From the NCBI GenBank assembly GCA_903873735.1, contig CAIQPO010000075.1, forward strand, positions 1 to 28,307: DNA of 28,307 nucleotides. Reading direction: 5' to 3'. The notes beneath the pieces are model-generated. The model saw nothing but the letters and a program-made list of their open reading frames with translations. It made no database searches and had not been told where the DNA came from. Both the position numbers and the translations under genes were made by a program. Of the stretch, positions 22,873 to 28,307 are shown in pieces. Source of the DNA: Candidatus Collierbacteria bacterium. Its GTDB lineage: Bacteria > Patescibacteriota > Microgenomatia > UBA1400 > MFAQ01. The stretch's first letter is position 1. Each line of letters opens with the position of its first letter.

Positions 22873-23208
22873 CTATTTTCTCTGAATCGATTGGCGGAAG
22901 AGTAGCCGCTGTCCTTCATCCTCTTCAAACACAGCAAGGGTTACAACATCACCCTTTGCAAAAGGCTTACGGATATCTCCTGAAAGCATTGCCCCGTTGC
23001 AGGTCACCATTGGCTCATGTCTACCTGGAGATACCTCAATAAATATCGGTTCAGCACTGTAAATAAGCACAATGCCATCATCGCATACTACGATATGTCC
23101 AAAACCAATTGGCAGACCCTGGCCAGACTCAAGGACAATCTCAATTACCTCTCGATCCGTCACCTGTCCGCCTACCTCATAATACTGAGTTATCAGAAAA
23201 GTGATCAT
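22873..23208 (-). CDS. Small soluble strand-rich protein
   Basis: A 111-residue acidic protein without membrane segments, apparently mostly beta: VIEIVLESGQG, GHIVVCDDGIVLIYS, IFIEVSPG, DVVTLAVFEED, RLLFRQS. The pattern is that of a small barrel-like fold, but I recognise no family. AGGAGG (23215-23220) lies six bases before the ATG and overlaps the end of the preceding gene. It is the last of three genes (soluble, membrane, soluble) ending at the terminator at 22842. Confidence 0.8.
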   Translation of the reverse strand: MITFLITQYYEVGGQVTDREVIEIVLESGQGLPIGFGHIVVCDDGIVLIYSAEPIFIEVSPGRHEPMVTCNGAMLSGDIRKPFAKGDVVTLAVFEEDEGQRLLFRQSIQRK

Positions 23209-23219
23209 CGAACCCCTCC

Positions 23220-23558
23220 TTATAGACTTATATTGACTGCCTCTTGTTGTTTCATCGAGTTCTCCACAATTACCCCAAAAGCAGCAGGCAGGCAGAGAAA
23301 CGACGCTCCCCAGAGCACTACAAACAACACCCAGCTCTCAAGTGGCAGCTGATGCATTTTGAACATGAGGGCTGTGTACACCATCCAGGCCAAGGTTAAA
23401 AACCCCAATCCAGTAGAAAAGTACAGCTGGGTCAGGGCTTGACCAGTCATTGTCTTCACTTTCGGCCAGTAATATACCGCCACTCCCACAGCTGCCACCA
23501 AACCCAGCACCCCCCAACCAATCCGCAAAATCAAATACAAAAAAGCAAACTGTTCCAT
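23220..23558 (-). CDS. Small membrane protein, three helices
   Basis: A 112-residue protein with three hydrophobic segments (about 6-28, 43-63, 76-98) and a polar C-terminal tail. The frame opens at an ATG at 23570, but GGAGG lies five bases before the ATG at 23558, so I use the latter. It starts 15 bases after the preceding gene and ends overlapping the SD of the next. Smaller than the four-helix island proteins. No family recognised. Confidence 0.8.
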   Translation of the reverse strand: MEQFAFLYLILRIGWGVLGLVAAVGVAVYYWPKVKTMTGQALTQLYFSTGLGFLTLAWMVYTALMFKMHQLPLESWVLFVVLWGASFLCLPAAFGVIVENSMKQQEAVNISL

Positions 23559-23573
23559 AGGCTCCTCCATCTT

Positions 23574-23930
23574 CTAGATTGAAAATTTCTTCTTGTATTC
23601 CTCTGGCGGATTTCCGTTCATAATCTGTACCATGAGATTCACCAGTTCATCAGTGCCACCCTCTTGGTAACGCATCACAAACAGCCAGTCGATCATGAGG
23701 GATCTGCTCGCCACCTCACCCGTCGTCTCATGTGGGCACACTGCTCCCACTACCCCTTGTACCAAACGGCACTGAATATCAGAAAGATCAGCTGCTGAAG
23801 TTAGCCCCTTTGCTTCTTCAAGCAAGGCTCTCACCTCATCAACTGAAAGCGGGTAATAGTCAGAAACCGGCTTCAACCAGTCCCTTTCCTCACCATTTGC
23901 GTGTCTACAAGGAATTGTCTTTTTAGGCAT
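23574..23930 (-). CDS. Small soluble protein, first gene of a three-gene unit
   Basis: A 118-residue helical protein with an N-terminal C-R-H and later C-R, C-P-H (IPCRHANG, IQCRLVQG, AVCPHETTG). These three Cys and two nearby His could bind zinc, but the spacing fits no motif I know. It continues with VRALLEEAKGL and ELVNLMVQIMNG. GGAGG precedes the ATG. The promoter is at 23963-23991. Function unknown; it sits with a membrane protein and a second soluble protein, as in the left island. Confidence 0.8.
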   Translation of the reverse strand: MPKKTIPCRHANGEERDWLKPVSDYYPLSVDEVRALLEEAKGLTSAADLSDIQCRLVQGVVGAVCPHETTGEVASRSLMIDWLFVMRYQEGGTDELVNLMVQIMNGNPPEEYKKKFSI

Positions 23931-23962
23931 TCTTCCTCCAAATTTTATGAAAGTACAGCCAT

Positions 23963-23991
23963 ATTTTATCGTCTAGACATCACTAAATCAA
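23963..23991 (-). promoter_or_regulatory. Promoter of the 23930-22873 operon
   Basis: On the minus strand: TTGATT (23986-23991), 17 bases, TAAAAT (23963-23968). Leader of about 25-30 bases with GGAGG. Confidence 0.75.
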
Positions 23992-24113
23992 TCATATAGG
24001 ACATTCGGGAGGATAAGAGCAATATTGAGGAGAGGTGAAGTCAGCTTCGTTACGAACCTGACGCAGACTGAAATCGAACCGCAGACTAGAATCAGTAAAG
24101 ATTAATTTGTTTG
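23992..24113. other. Non-coding stretch between the operon promoter and tRNA-Ile
   Basis: I see no open frame or hairpin of note. AGTCTGCG (minus strand) occurs twice about 20 bases apart with GGTTCGA after the first, faintly like a tRNA T-arm, but no tRNA can be folded from it. Confidence 0.3.
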
Positions 24114-24187
24114 TGGGCGATCTTGGGGTCGAACCAAGCACCTCGGTCTTATCAGGACCGCGCTCTAACCAGATGAGCTAATCGCCC
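24114..24187 (-). tRNA. trnI: tRNA-Ile (anticodon GAT)
   Basis: A 74-base cloverleaf on the minus strand: acceptor GGGCGAT/ATCGCCC, D stem GCTC/GAGC, anticodon stem CGGTC/GACCG around loop CTGATAA (anticodon GAT), T stem CTTGG/CCAAG with TTCGACC, discriminator A. The 3' CCA is not encoded (CAA follows). It lies inside the right island. Confidence 0.97.
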
Positions 24188-24234
24188 ACAAACACATCAA
24201 TATTAAATTTCAAAGCAAATGAGCTAATCGCCCA
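24173..24234 (-). repeat. Partial duplication of the tRNA-Ile 5' end
   Basis: The 16-base string ATGAGCTAATCGCCCA (plus strand) is found at 24173-24188, inside the tRNA, and exactly again at 24219-24234, 46 bases upstream in the tRNA's 5' leader. It corresponds to the first 15 bases of the tRNA plus one. Confidence 0.85.
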
Positions 24235-24278
24235 AAAACTACTCGTATATTTTAACTCATACCTAGACTCAAGGCAAC

Positions 24279-24302
24279 AAAAAGCCCCTCAAAATGAGGG
24301 GC
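24279..24302 (-). terminator. Intrinsic terminator of the 25236-24309 operon
   Basis: On the minus strand: GCCCCTC (24302 to 24296), loop ATTTT, GAGGGGC (24290 to 24284), five T (24283-24279). Confidence 0.9.
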
Positions 24303-24308
24303 ATGAGT

Positions 24309-24764
24309 TTATCCAAACCTTACGATTGCTGCTGCTTGAGCAACCACCCAGGAAAGGAGCATGATCAAGCCGAATACGGGAAACGGCAGGAGAGCGGCCA
24401 TCAACAGACCAGCAAAGTTGTCATAGTCCCCGCGCATCTCCGCTGCTACTTGTTTCCAGATTGAAAGCCCTAAGGCGATAAAGCTGGCCAGCCACCAAGG
24501 CCACGAATACCAGCTAAACAGCTTGTGGAAGGCTCCAGCATAGCTCAAAACGGGGTCATAGCTGAAGTCAGCCCAGGCAGCGCAACCGATAATCCAAAAC
24601 AAACTCTGAAAGGCAAGGAAAACCAGCAGGGTTCCGCCAATGCGCAGGCCCAAGGCCAAACCGCCATTTTCATTGCGGTATTTCTTCAGGCAGAAAAATG
24701 CTCCGACACTGGCCCAAATAAAGGCAGTCAGGAAGGAATACACGAAAAACGGGTTGTTTGCCAT
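24309..24764 (-). CDS. Small four-helix membrane protein, paralogue family B
   Basis: A 151-residue protein with helices near residues 7-27, 40-62, 85-105 and 117-147. It shares with the products at 24775 and 25339 the start MANNP/MYNP..V..F, a conserved AFQSLFWI (matching GLQSLFWI in 25339), F-H-(K/W)-LF before helix 3, a WW pair, and a three-residue tail ending in an aromatic residue and Gly (RFG). SD AAGGAG (24771-24776) overlaps the stop of the preceding gene, so translation is coupled. Analogous in size and topology to the left island proteins. Function unknown. Confidence 0.86.
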   Translation of the reverse strand: MANNPFFVYSFLTAFIWASVGAFFCLKKYRNENGGLALGLRIGGTLLVFLAFQSLFWIIGCAAWADFSYDPVLSYAGAFHKLFSWYSWPWWLASFIALGLSIWKQVAAEMRGDYDNFAGLLMAALLPFPVFGLIMLLSWVVAQAAAIVRFG

Positions 24765-24774
24765 CGAAATCTCC

Positions 24775-25236
24775 TTATCCGTAGGTCACCACTGATTTAA
24801 CAATCATTCCGATCAGCACGATAACCCACCATAAAATGATGAAAGCTATACCCATATTCCAAGCAACTTGTATGCCGGCCGCTTTGTAATCTTCATCCAA
24901 GCAAGCCAACTCCCCGAAAGTAGCTCCAAGCACGCAGGCGATGCCAATGCACCACCAAAGCCAGGAAGAACCCTGACCAAACAGCCAGTGCACATAACTC
25001 GGGAATGCCCAAACCTCACCGGCAGTCATAAACCACACAAATCCCAGGAAAAAGAGGGGGATGAGAGCCAAGACCGCATCCACAATGCCGATATAGCCAA
25101 GCATTGCCATAACGATTCTCTGCAAAGCCTCTTTCCACTGTGAATTCGTGTTGATCAGGCTCAGTATAATCATCGCCCCACCACACACCAACCAACCAAG
25201 TAGAAAGATTGTTACAAACCAGGGATTGTTTGCCAT
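24775..25236 (-). CDS. Small four-helix membrane protein, paralogue family B
   Basis: A 153-residue protein with helices near residues 7-28, 38-70, 90-108 and 120-148. The start MANNPWFV is nearly that of the downstream gene; it has HWLFGQG, a WLWWCIG helix and the tail TYG. GAGGAG at 25243-25248 is six bases before the ATG. First gene of a two-gene unit with promoter 25280-25308. No known family; very likely a partner or alternative subunit of 24309-24764. Confidence 0.86.
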   Translation of the reverse strand: MANNPWFVTIFLLGWLVCGGAMIILSLINTNSQWKEALQRIVMAMLGYIGIVDAVLALIPLFFLGFVWFMTAGEVWAFPSYVHWLFGQGSSWLWWCIGIACVLGATFGELACLDEDYKAAGIQVAWNMGIAFIILWWVIVLIGMIVKSVVTYG

Positions 25237-25279
25237 CAGTTACTCCTCTGTGTCATGAATTTAAATGTTCAGATACAAA

Positions 25280-25308
25280 ATAATATCATAAACAACCTAT
25301 AATGTCAA
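25280..25308 (-). promoter_or_regulatory. Promoter of the 25236-24309 operon
   Basis: On the minus strand: TTGACA (25303-25308), 17-base spacer beginning TTATAGG and ending TATGA, then TATTAT (25280-25285); TGA gives an extended -10. The -35 overlaps the T run of the upstream terminator. Confidence 0.85.
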
Positions 25309-25331
25309 AAAAGCACCCCATCAGGGGTGCT
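25307..25331 (-). terminator. Intrinsic terminator after 25339-25812
   Basis: On the minus strand: AGCACCCC (25331 to 25324), loop TGAT, GGGGTGCT (25319 to 25312), T run that continues as the TTGACA box of the next promoter. Confidence 0.9.
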
Positions 25332-25338
25332 AATAAAT

Positions 25339-25812
25339 CTAGCCAAAAGCGGTGATGCTCTGGACCACAAAATTCAAGGCAGATATCAACCAGTAGATCG
25401 CCCAGAAGGCAGCTACCAGGCCAACATTCACCAAGCCTGAAAACATCAGACCCTCAGACACGGCGTCAGTGTCGGTTTCCCGGATCATCACTTTCTTATA
25501 AACTGACACCAGGCCCAAAGCCACGCCTATCACAGCCGCCACCCACCACACCAAAGCAGACAAGTTGGTAGAAAACAGCCAGTGGAAAGTGGCGCCAAAC
25601 GGCTCACTGCTGTAAAGCATGTAGGTCTTAACGAAAGCCCAGGCAATCCAAAACAGGCTCTGAAGACCAGCAAAACCCAGCACTACCGCTCCCAGACGGG
25701 CTGCAAATAGCGCAAGCTTGCTCTTCAAAGTCCACACAGCCAGGGCGATCGCTCCACCAATGCCCCATATCCAAGCAGTGACAAAAATCCAAACCAGTAT
25801 CGGGTTATACAT
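25339..25812 (-). CDS. Small four-helix membrane protein, paralogue family B
   Basis: A 157-residue protein with helices near residues 7-27, 35-62, 86-106 and 125-150. Shared with its neighbours: MYNP.LV.IF, WIWGIGGA, GLQSLFWI, FHWLFS, WWVAAVIGVALG and the tail AFG. It is a single-gene unit with its own promoter (25858) and terminator (25307), as the family A genes are at the left end. GGAGG (25820-25824) is seven bases before the ATG. Function unknown. Confidence 0.87.
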   Translation of the reverse strand: MYNPILVWIFVTAWIWGIGGAIALAVWTLKSKLALFAARLGAVVLGFAGLQSLFWIAWAFVKTYMLYSSEPFGATFHWLFSTNLSALVWWVAAVIGVALGLVSVYKKVMIRETDTDAVSEGLMFSGLVNVGLVAAFWAIYWLISALNFVVQSITAFG

Positions 25813-25857
25813 AGATAATCCTCCATACTCGAATCAAGTCGGTTAAAGTACATTCAG

Positions 25858-25886
25858 AATATATCATAATAAGCCTATAATGTCAA
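25858..25886 (-). promoter_or_regulatory. Promoter of gene 25812
   Basis: On the minus strand: TTGACA (25881-25886), 17-base spacer starting TTATAGG and ending TATGA, TATATT (25858-25863). Nearly the same as 25280-25308. Confidence 0.85.
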
Positions 25887-25893
25887 TTTACAC

Positions 25894-25922
25894 TTGCATA
25901 TTTAGGTAAAATATGATATTAT
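25894..25922 (+). promoter_or_regulatory. Promoter of gene 25978
   Basis: TTGCAT (25894-25899), 17-base spacer ending TATGA, TATTAT (25917-25922). Its -35 lies seven bases from that of the divergent promoter, so one bound regulator could act on both. The -10 region (ATGATATTATAGG) resembles that of 25280. Confidence 0.78.
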
Positions 25923-25977
25923 AGGTTGTTCATTGACTTATTCTTAGCCAATTACCCAGCTTTCAAGGAGCAGTTTC

Positions 25978-26394
25978 ATGCAAACCATTCCCCAACTCAA
26001 ACCCCTTGTTATCCCCGAATTCCAGCAAGCTGAAATCGAGCGCATTGCCGCTGAAATCACCCCCGATACTCTCATCAAACTCGGTCTTGCAGAGGCTAAT
26101 GAAATCTCCGACACCATTCTTGCCTCCGTCGGTGCAGATTTCTCCGAGCTTACCCCAGCCCGAGAAGTTCGCGAGAAAATTGATCCCGCCTATCGGCGCC
26201 TGTTCAATATCTATCTCGCCCTCCAACTGAAAATCAAACAACACCAGGGTGAAATCTTCGCTTCCATGCTCGCCCAGCGCGTCCTTGCCATTCACACCTG
26301 CATACTCACAGTCTGGATACTTGATCAGCGTCTGGCCGGAGTTCCCTTCCCTCAAGCCTTCCAAGGTGCATCCGACCATCTACTTTTTGGCTAA
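25978..26394 (+). CDS. Small soluble helical protein
   Basis: A 138-residue, mostly helical protein: an acidic N-terminal half (AEIERIAAEITPDTLI), a central KIDPAYRRLFNIYLALQLKIKQHQGE helix and a C-terminal hydrophobic helix (VLAIHTCILTVWIL) that looks buried rather than membrane-spanning. AAGGAG (25965-25970) is seven bases before the ATG. Divergent from the membrane protein gene at 25812 and ended by its own terminator. Similar in size to 6082-6501. No family recognised. The antisense frame of equal length is a shadow. Confidence 0.8.
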   Translation: MQTIPQLKPLVIPEFQQAEIERIAAEITPDTLIKLGLAEANEISDTILASVGADFSELTPAREVREKIDPAYRRLFNIYLALQLKIKQHQGEIFASMLAQRVLAIHTCILTVWILDQRLAGVPFPQAFQGASDHLLFG

Positions 26395-26414
26395 GCCAGT
26401 CATCACACAAACAA

Positions 26415-26441
26415 ACCGAGTGCCTCGCACTCGGTTTTTTT
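26415..26441 (+). terminator. Intrinsic terminator after 25978-26394
   Basis: Stem ACCGAGTGC (26415-26423), loop CTC, stem GCACTCGGT (26427-26435), seven T. Confidence 0.92.
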
Positions 26442-26455
26442 ATGGGAAAAACATA

Positions 26456-26461
26456 TATATT
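26456..26461 (+). promoter_or_regulatory. -10 element for a likely leaderless transcript
   Basis: TATATT ends six bases before the ATG at 26468, shortly after the terminator T run. No -35 and no SD. Confidence 0.45.
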
Positions 26462-26467
26462 AAAGCT

Positions 26468-27973
26468 ATGCCCGAGCATTCATCAGCCGAATTCGAACCA
26501 CTAAATGAAGATCAAAAGGCCAAGGAGCAGCTTCAAGCCATGCTTCAAAGAATACTTACTATCGCTAAAGACCAAGAGCAGGCAAGATTTCGCCCCAATC
26601 ATAGAATAGACCTTGATATCCACTCAAATCTACTTCCCGCTACACCAAAGTCAAACCAAGACCATTTTTCTCGCGAATCTGATAGCCTCCAAATCCAAAA
26701 ACTCATAGCCCTTACCCAAAATCATCCCATTTCAGACATCCACCACTTCCAAAACGACAGAAAATCTCGTCAAAATCCAGATCAAATAACCGACACTCTC
26801 ACCGACTGTCATTTTGTTCTTAGCCTAGATAGACCGATAATTGAGAGTGATGGTTACGACACATCACGACTATCACATCAAATCACCATCTCCATCACCG
26901 ATCGTGAAGATAAAACTCCCCAACCTTTTAGACACCCCCAGTCAGACAGTCCCCATTCCATCTCCATCAGATCTTTTCTCAAAAACCCCGAAACTACTCC
27001 AGCGGCAGCCATTACTCGCGACTTTGAGACAAGAGACCAGGAGCTAGAAATTATTGCCAAAACCTTTGTCACTCAAGCAAGAGAGATTTCCACTGGTAAA
27101 AGTGACGAAGTGGATGCCGAAGCTAAATCCATAGTCAAAAGCCGCATTCCCGAACTAGCAGCCTATCCCCAATCAGACCAACTCGACATCTATACCACCA
27201 TTCAAGATCAATATCTGCTCCTTTATGCCAAATACCAAAAGCTATCACGTATCCAACCCCTTCTCTCCCAATTCTGTACCCCAAGTGAAAAAATTGATTC
27301 CAGCCTCCTCATCAACCTGCCTATGTTTTTGCGACCTGAAGCAAAAAAATACCAAACAATCCTAGAAGTCGAAAATCAGTGCCAGCAGCTACGCCAAGTT
27401 ACTTATGCTGTCCACAGACTCCTAGAAAACTATGCCTACCAATTTTTTGGTCAAAACCCCACCCAAAATGCCACATCTCTCGAGTTTCATAGAGAAAAAC
27501 TTTTAGGAGCCACAATTTACCCAGTCTCCGGTCAAATGGTTTTTATTGATCGAGATGTTGCCGAACTAAACAGCAATTATGGAATCCCCGAAGGTGCCAA
27601 ACAAAACGCCCTTACTTTGGTGGTCGGAGCAGGTGAAACCTCCACTATGGGCAATGATGGCTGGAGCGGGGACGAGGTTCCAGCTCCAATTCCAACCTAC
27701 GAAAGCTTCATCCATCCCACGCACACCAATTCTGATGATCGCAAACTCATGGACAACCTTATCAATATTCTTCACGAACGCTATCCCCAACTAATCATGG
27801 AAAATTGTGTTGAAATCACTGGTTCTACGCACGAAAAATTTCAAAGTATGGAAGTACATTTCGATAAAGATAGTATTTTGGCCGAAGCTAAAGCACACCA
27901 AGTCGATTTAGTTGGATTCATCCAAGTCTTAGCCAAAGAAATCCATGACTTCATCAAAGAAAACAACCAATAA
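26468..27973 (+). CDS. Unknown 501-residue soluble protein
   Basis: The frame is open from 26249, but that part overlaps the preceding gene and its terminator. The ATG at 26468, right after a TATATT, is the sensible start. The protein is polar and has no membrane segment or signal peptide. Residues 1-50 are charged and helical (EDQKAKEQLQAMLQRILTI). The middle contains HFVLSLDRPI and a long helical region (about 190-330). The C-terminal third has strands and glycine loops (TLVVGAGETSTMGNDGWSG) followed by HERYPQLIMENCVEITG. No family is recognised. Similar in style (leaderless, C/A-rich coding strand) to 3704-4498. Confidence 0.8.
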   Translation: MPEHSSAEFEPLNEDQKAKEQLQAMLQRILTIAKDQEQARFRPNHRIDLDIHSNLLPATPKSNQDHFSRESDSLQIQKLIALTQNHPISDIHHFQNDRKSRQNPDQITDTLTDCHFVLSLDRPIIESDGYDTSRLSHQITISITDREDKTPQPFRHPQSDSPHSISIRSFLKNPETTPAAAITRDFETRDQELEIIAKTFVTQAREISTGKSDEVDAEAKSIVKSRIPELAAYPQSDQLDIYTTIQDQYLLLYAKYQKLSRIQPLLSQFCTPSEKIDSSLLINLPMFLRPEAKKYQTILEVENQCQQLRQVTYAVHRLLENYAYQFFGQNPTQNATSLEFHREKLLGATIYPVSGQMVFIDRDVAELNSNYGIPEGAKQNALTLVVGAGETSTMGNDGWSGDEVPAPIPTYESFIHPTHTNSDDRKLMDNLINILHERYPQLIMENCVEITGSTHEKFQSMEVHFDKDSILAEAKAHQVDLVGFIQVLAKEIHDFIKENNQ

Positions 27974-27978
27974 ACCAC

Positions 27979-28001
27979 AAAAAAACTCCCCAAACAGGGA
28001 G
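27979..28001 (-). terminator. Minus-strand intrinsic terminator for a gene right of the window
   Basis: On the minus strand: CTCCC (28001 to 27997), loop TGTTTG, GGGAG (27990 to 27986), then seven T (27985-27979). It suggests a converging minus-strand transcript. Confidence 0.6.
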
Positions 28002-28033
28002 CCTACGCCAAAAACCCACCAATAAAAACCAAA

Positions 28034-28056
28034 AAAAGCTCCCAAGTGGAGCTTTT
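28034..28056 (+). terminator. Intrinsic terminator after 26468-27973
   Basis: Stem AAAAGCTCC (28034-28042), loop CAAGT, stem GGAGCTTTT (28048-28056). The A and T flanks make it able to work in both directions. Confidence 0.8.
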
Positions 28057-28116
28057 TCTAAGTAAATCCAAAATATCTGAGATGTGACAGTGAGTCAAGG
28101 TCAATTTTATCCCAAC

Positions 28117-28141
28117 CCCATAATGACGCAGTAATTATGGG
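28117..28141. repeat. Inverted repeat, possible operator or hairpin
   Basis: CCCATAAT (28117-28124) and ATTATGGG (28134-28141) are exact inverse complements separated by nine bases. No gene explains it; it may be a binding site or an RNA stem. Confidence 0.5.
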
Positions 28142-28245
28142 TGTTTCAGGATAAGAGGAAGCGCAGAGTTTTTCATAGACATAACGCAGCTCAATCGCAG
28201 AGCGAGCTCAAGCGCTTGAAGCGGCTGCGCAATCTGAACGAATAG
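28141..28245 (+). CDS. Possible 34-residue basic peptide
   Basis: A GTG at 28141 opens 34 codons rich in Arg and Lys (starts MFQDKRKRRVF, ends KRLRNLNE). No SD is seen. From 28185 to the edge a second frame is also open without any normal start codon, with an Ala/Glu/Arg-rich reading. Either could be a chance frame, a gene remnant or part of an RNA gene cut by the edge. I do not assign a function. Confidence 0.2.
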   Translation: MFQDKRKRRVFHRHNAAQSQSELKRLKRLRNLNE

Positions 28246-28307
28246 CAAATGAAAATGCAATTGCACGTAGAGCTACTCGAGCACAAGGTGCGGTTATTTC
28301 ACAAGCA

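Noticed and set aside
24040..24110. A second, decayed tRNA next to tRNA-Ile
   Set aside because: Only a GGTTCGA string and a short AGTCTGCG repeat are present; no acceptor or anticodon stem can be formed.
25963..26379. Antisense frame of 138 codons opposite 25978-26394
   Set aside because: Same length as the sense gene, but the sense frame has the promoter, SD and terminator; the antisense one has none.
28137..28307. Possible start of a tmRNA (GGGTGTTTCAGGATAAG, later GCA AAT GAA AAT)
   Set aside because: The near-invariant TTCGAC segment of the 5' domain is missing and no stop closes a tag frame before the edge. The resemblance is too weak.
1..28307. CRISPR array, insertion sequence or prophage structural genes
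   Set aside because: No regularly spaced repeats, transposase, integrase, capsid, portal or terminase-like protein is visible.

Overview
The window looks like a chromosome segment of a bacterium with a streamlined genome, most likely a member of the Candidate Phyla Radiation (Patescibacteria). That is an inference from four things: very tight gene packing, many small proteins of no recognisable family, a compact type IV pilus operon of the monoderm type (no secretin gene seen), and short or absent 5' leaders. TGA, TAA and TAG all act as stops, so the code is standard.

Layout. (1) 177-6501, mainly + strand: a left island of small genes. It holds four-helix membrane proteins (177, 660, 1194, 1748, 2743, 4564, 4988) and small soluble proteins (3170, 5413, 6082), interrupted by a minus-strand UPF0316-like gene (2247-2513) and a Nudix-like protein (3704-4498). 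(2) 6541-7428 minus: galU. (3) 7452-15988 minus: a type IV pilus locus read right to left as response regulator, pilB, pilC, FimT-like, giant beta-propeller pilin, PilW-like, PilX-like, a possible PilM-like/LytR_C hybrid, and major pilin, then a terminator. A second pilin paralogue without a normal cleavage site follows. (4) 16073-18596 minus: a response regulator and a CHASE-PAS histidine kinase. (5) 18657-22825 minus: a tandem metallophosphoesterase, a tRNA-dihydrouridine synthase and a thermonuclease-like protein. (6) 22873-25812 minus plus 25978-26394 plus: a right island of the same small-protein type, with tRNA-Ile(GAT) inside it. (7) 26468-27973 plus: a 501-residue unknown protein. (8) A structured right edge with no confident gene.

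Two gene classes differ in their control signals. Island genes have strong Shine-Dalgarno (SD) sites, consensus promoters with 17-bp spacers and intrinsic hairpin terminators. In three places the terminator T-tract runs directly into the next -35 box. Many core and long genes instead begin 5-8 bases after a -10-like hexamer with no SD, which suggests leaderless mRNAs.

The pilus genes, the two-component genes and galU (UDP-glucose supply) make a plausible surface-attachment module. The islands may encode membrane complexes, but their function is unknown. Strand asymmetry is visible: the + strand is C-rich over G in both coding directions (hand count of two 60-base rows: 17 C to 11 G and 17 C to 12 G), consistent with minus-strand core genes lying on the leading strand.
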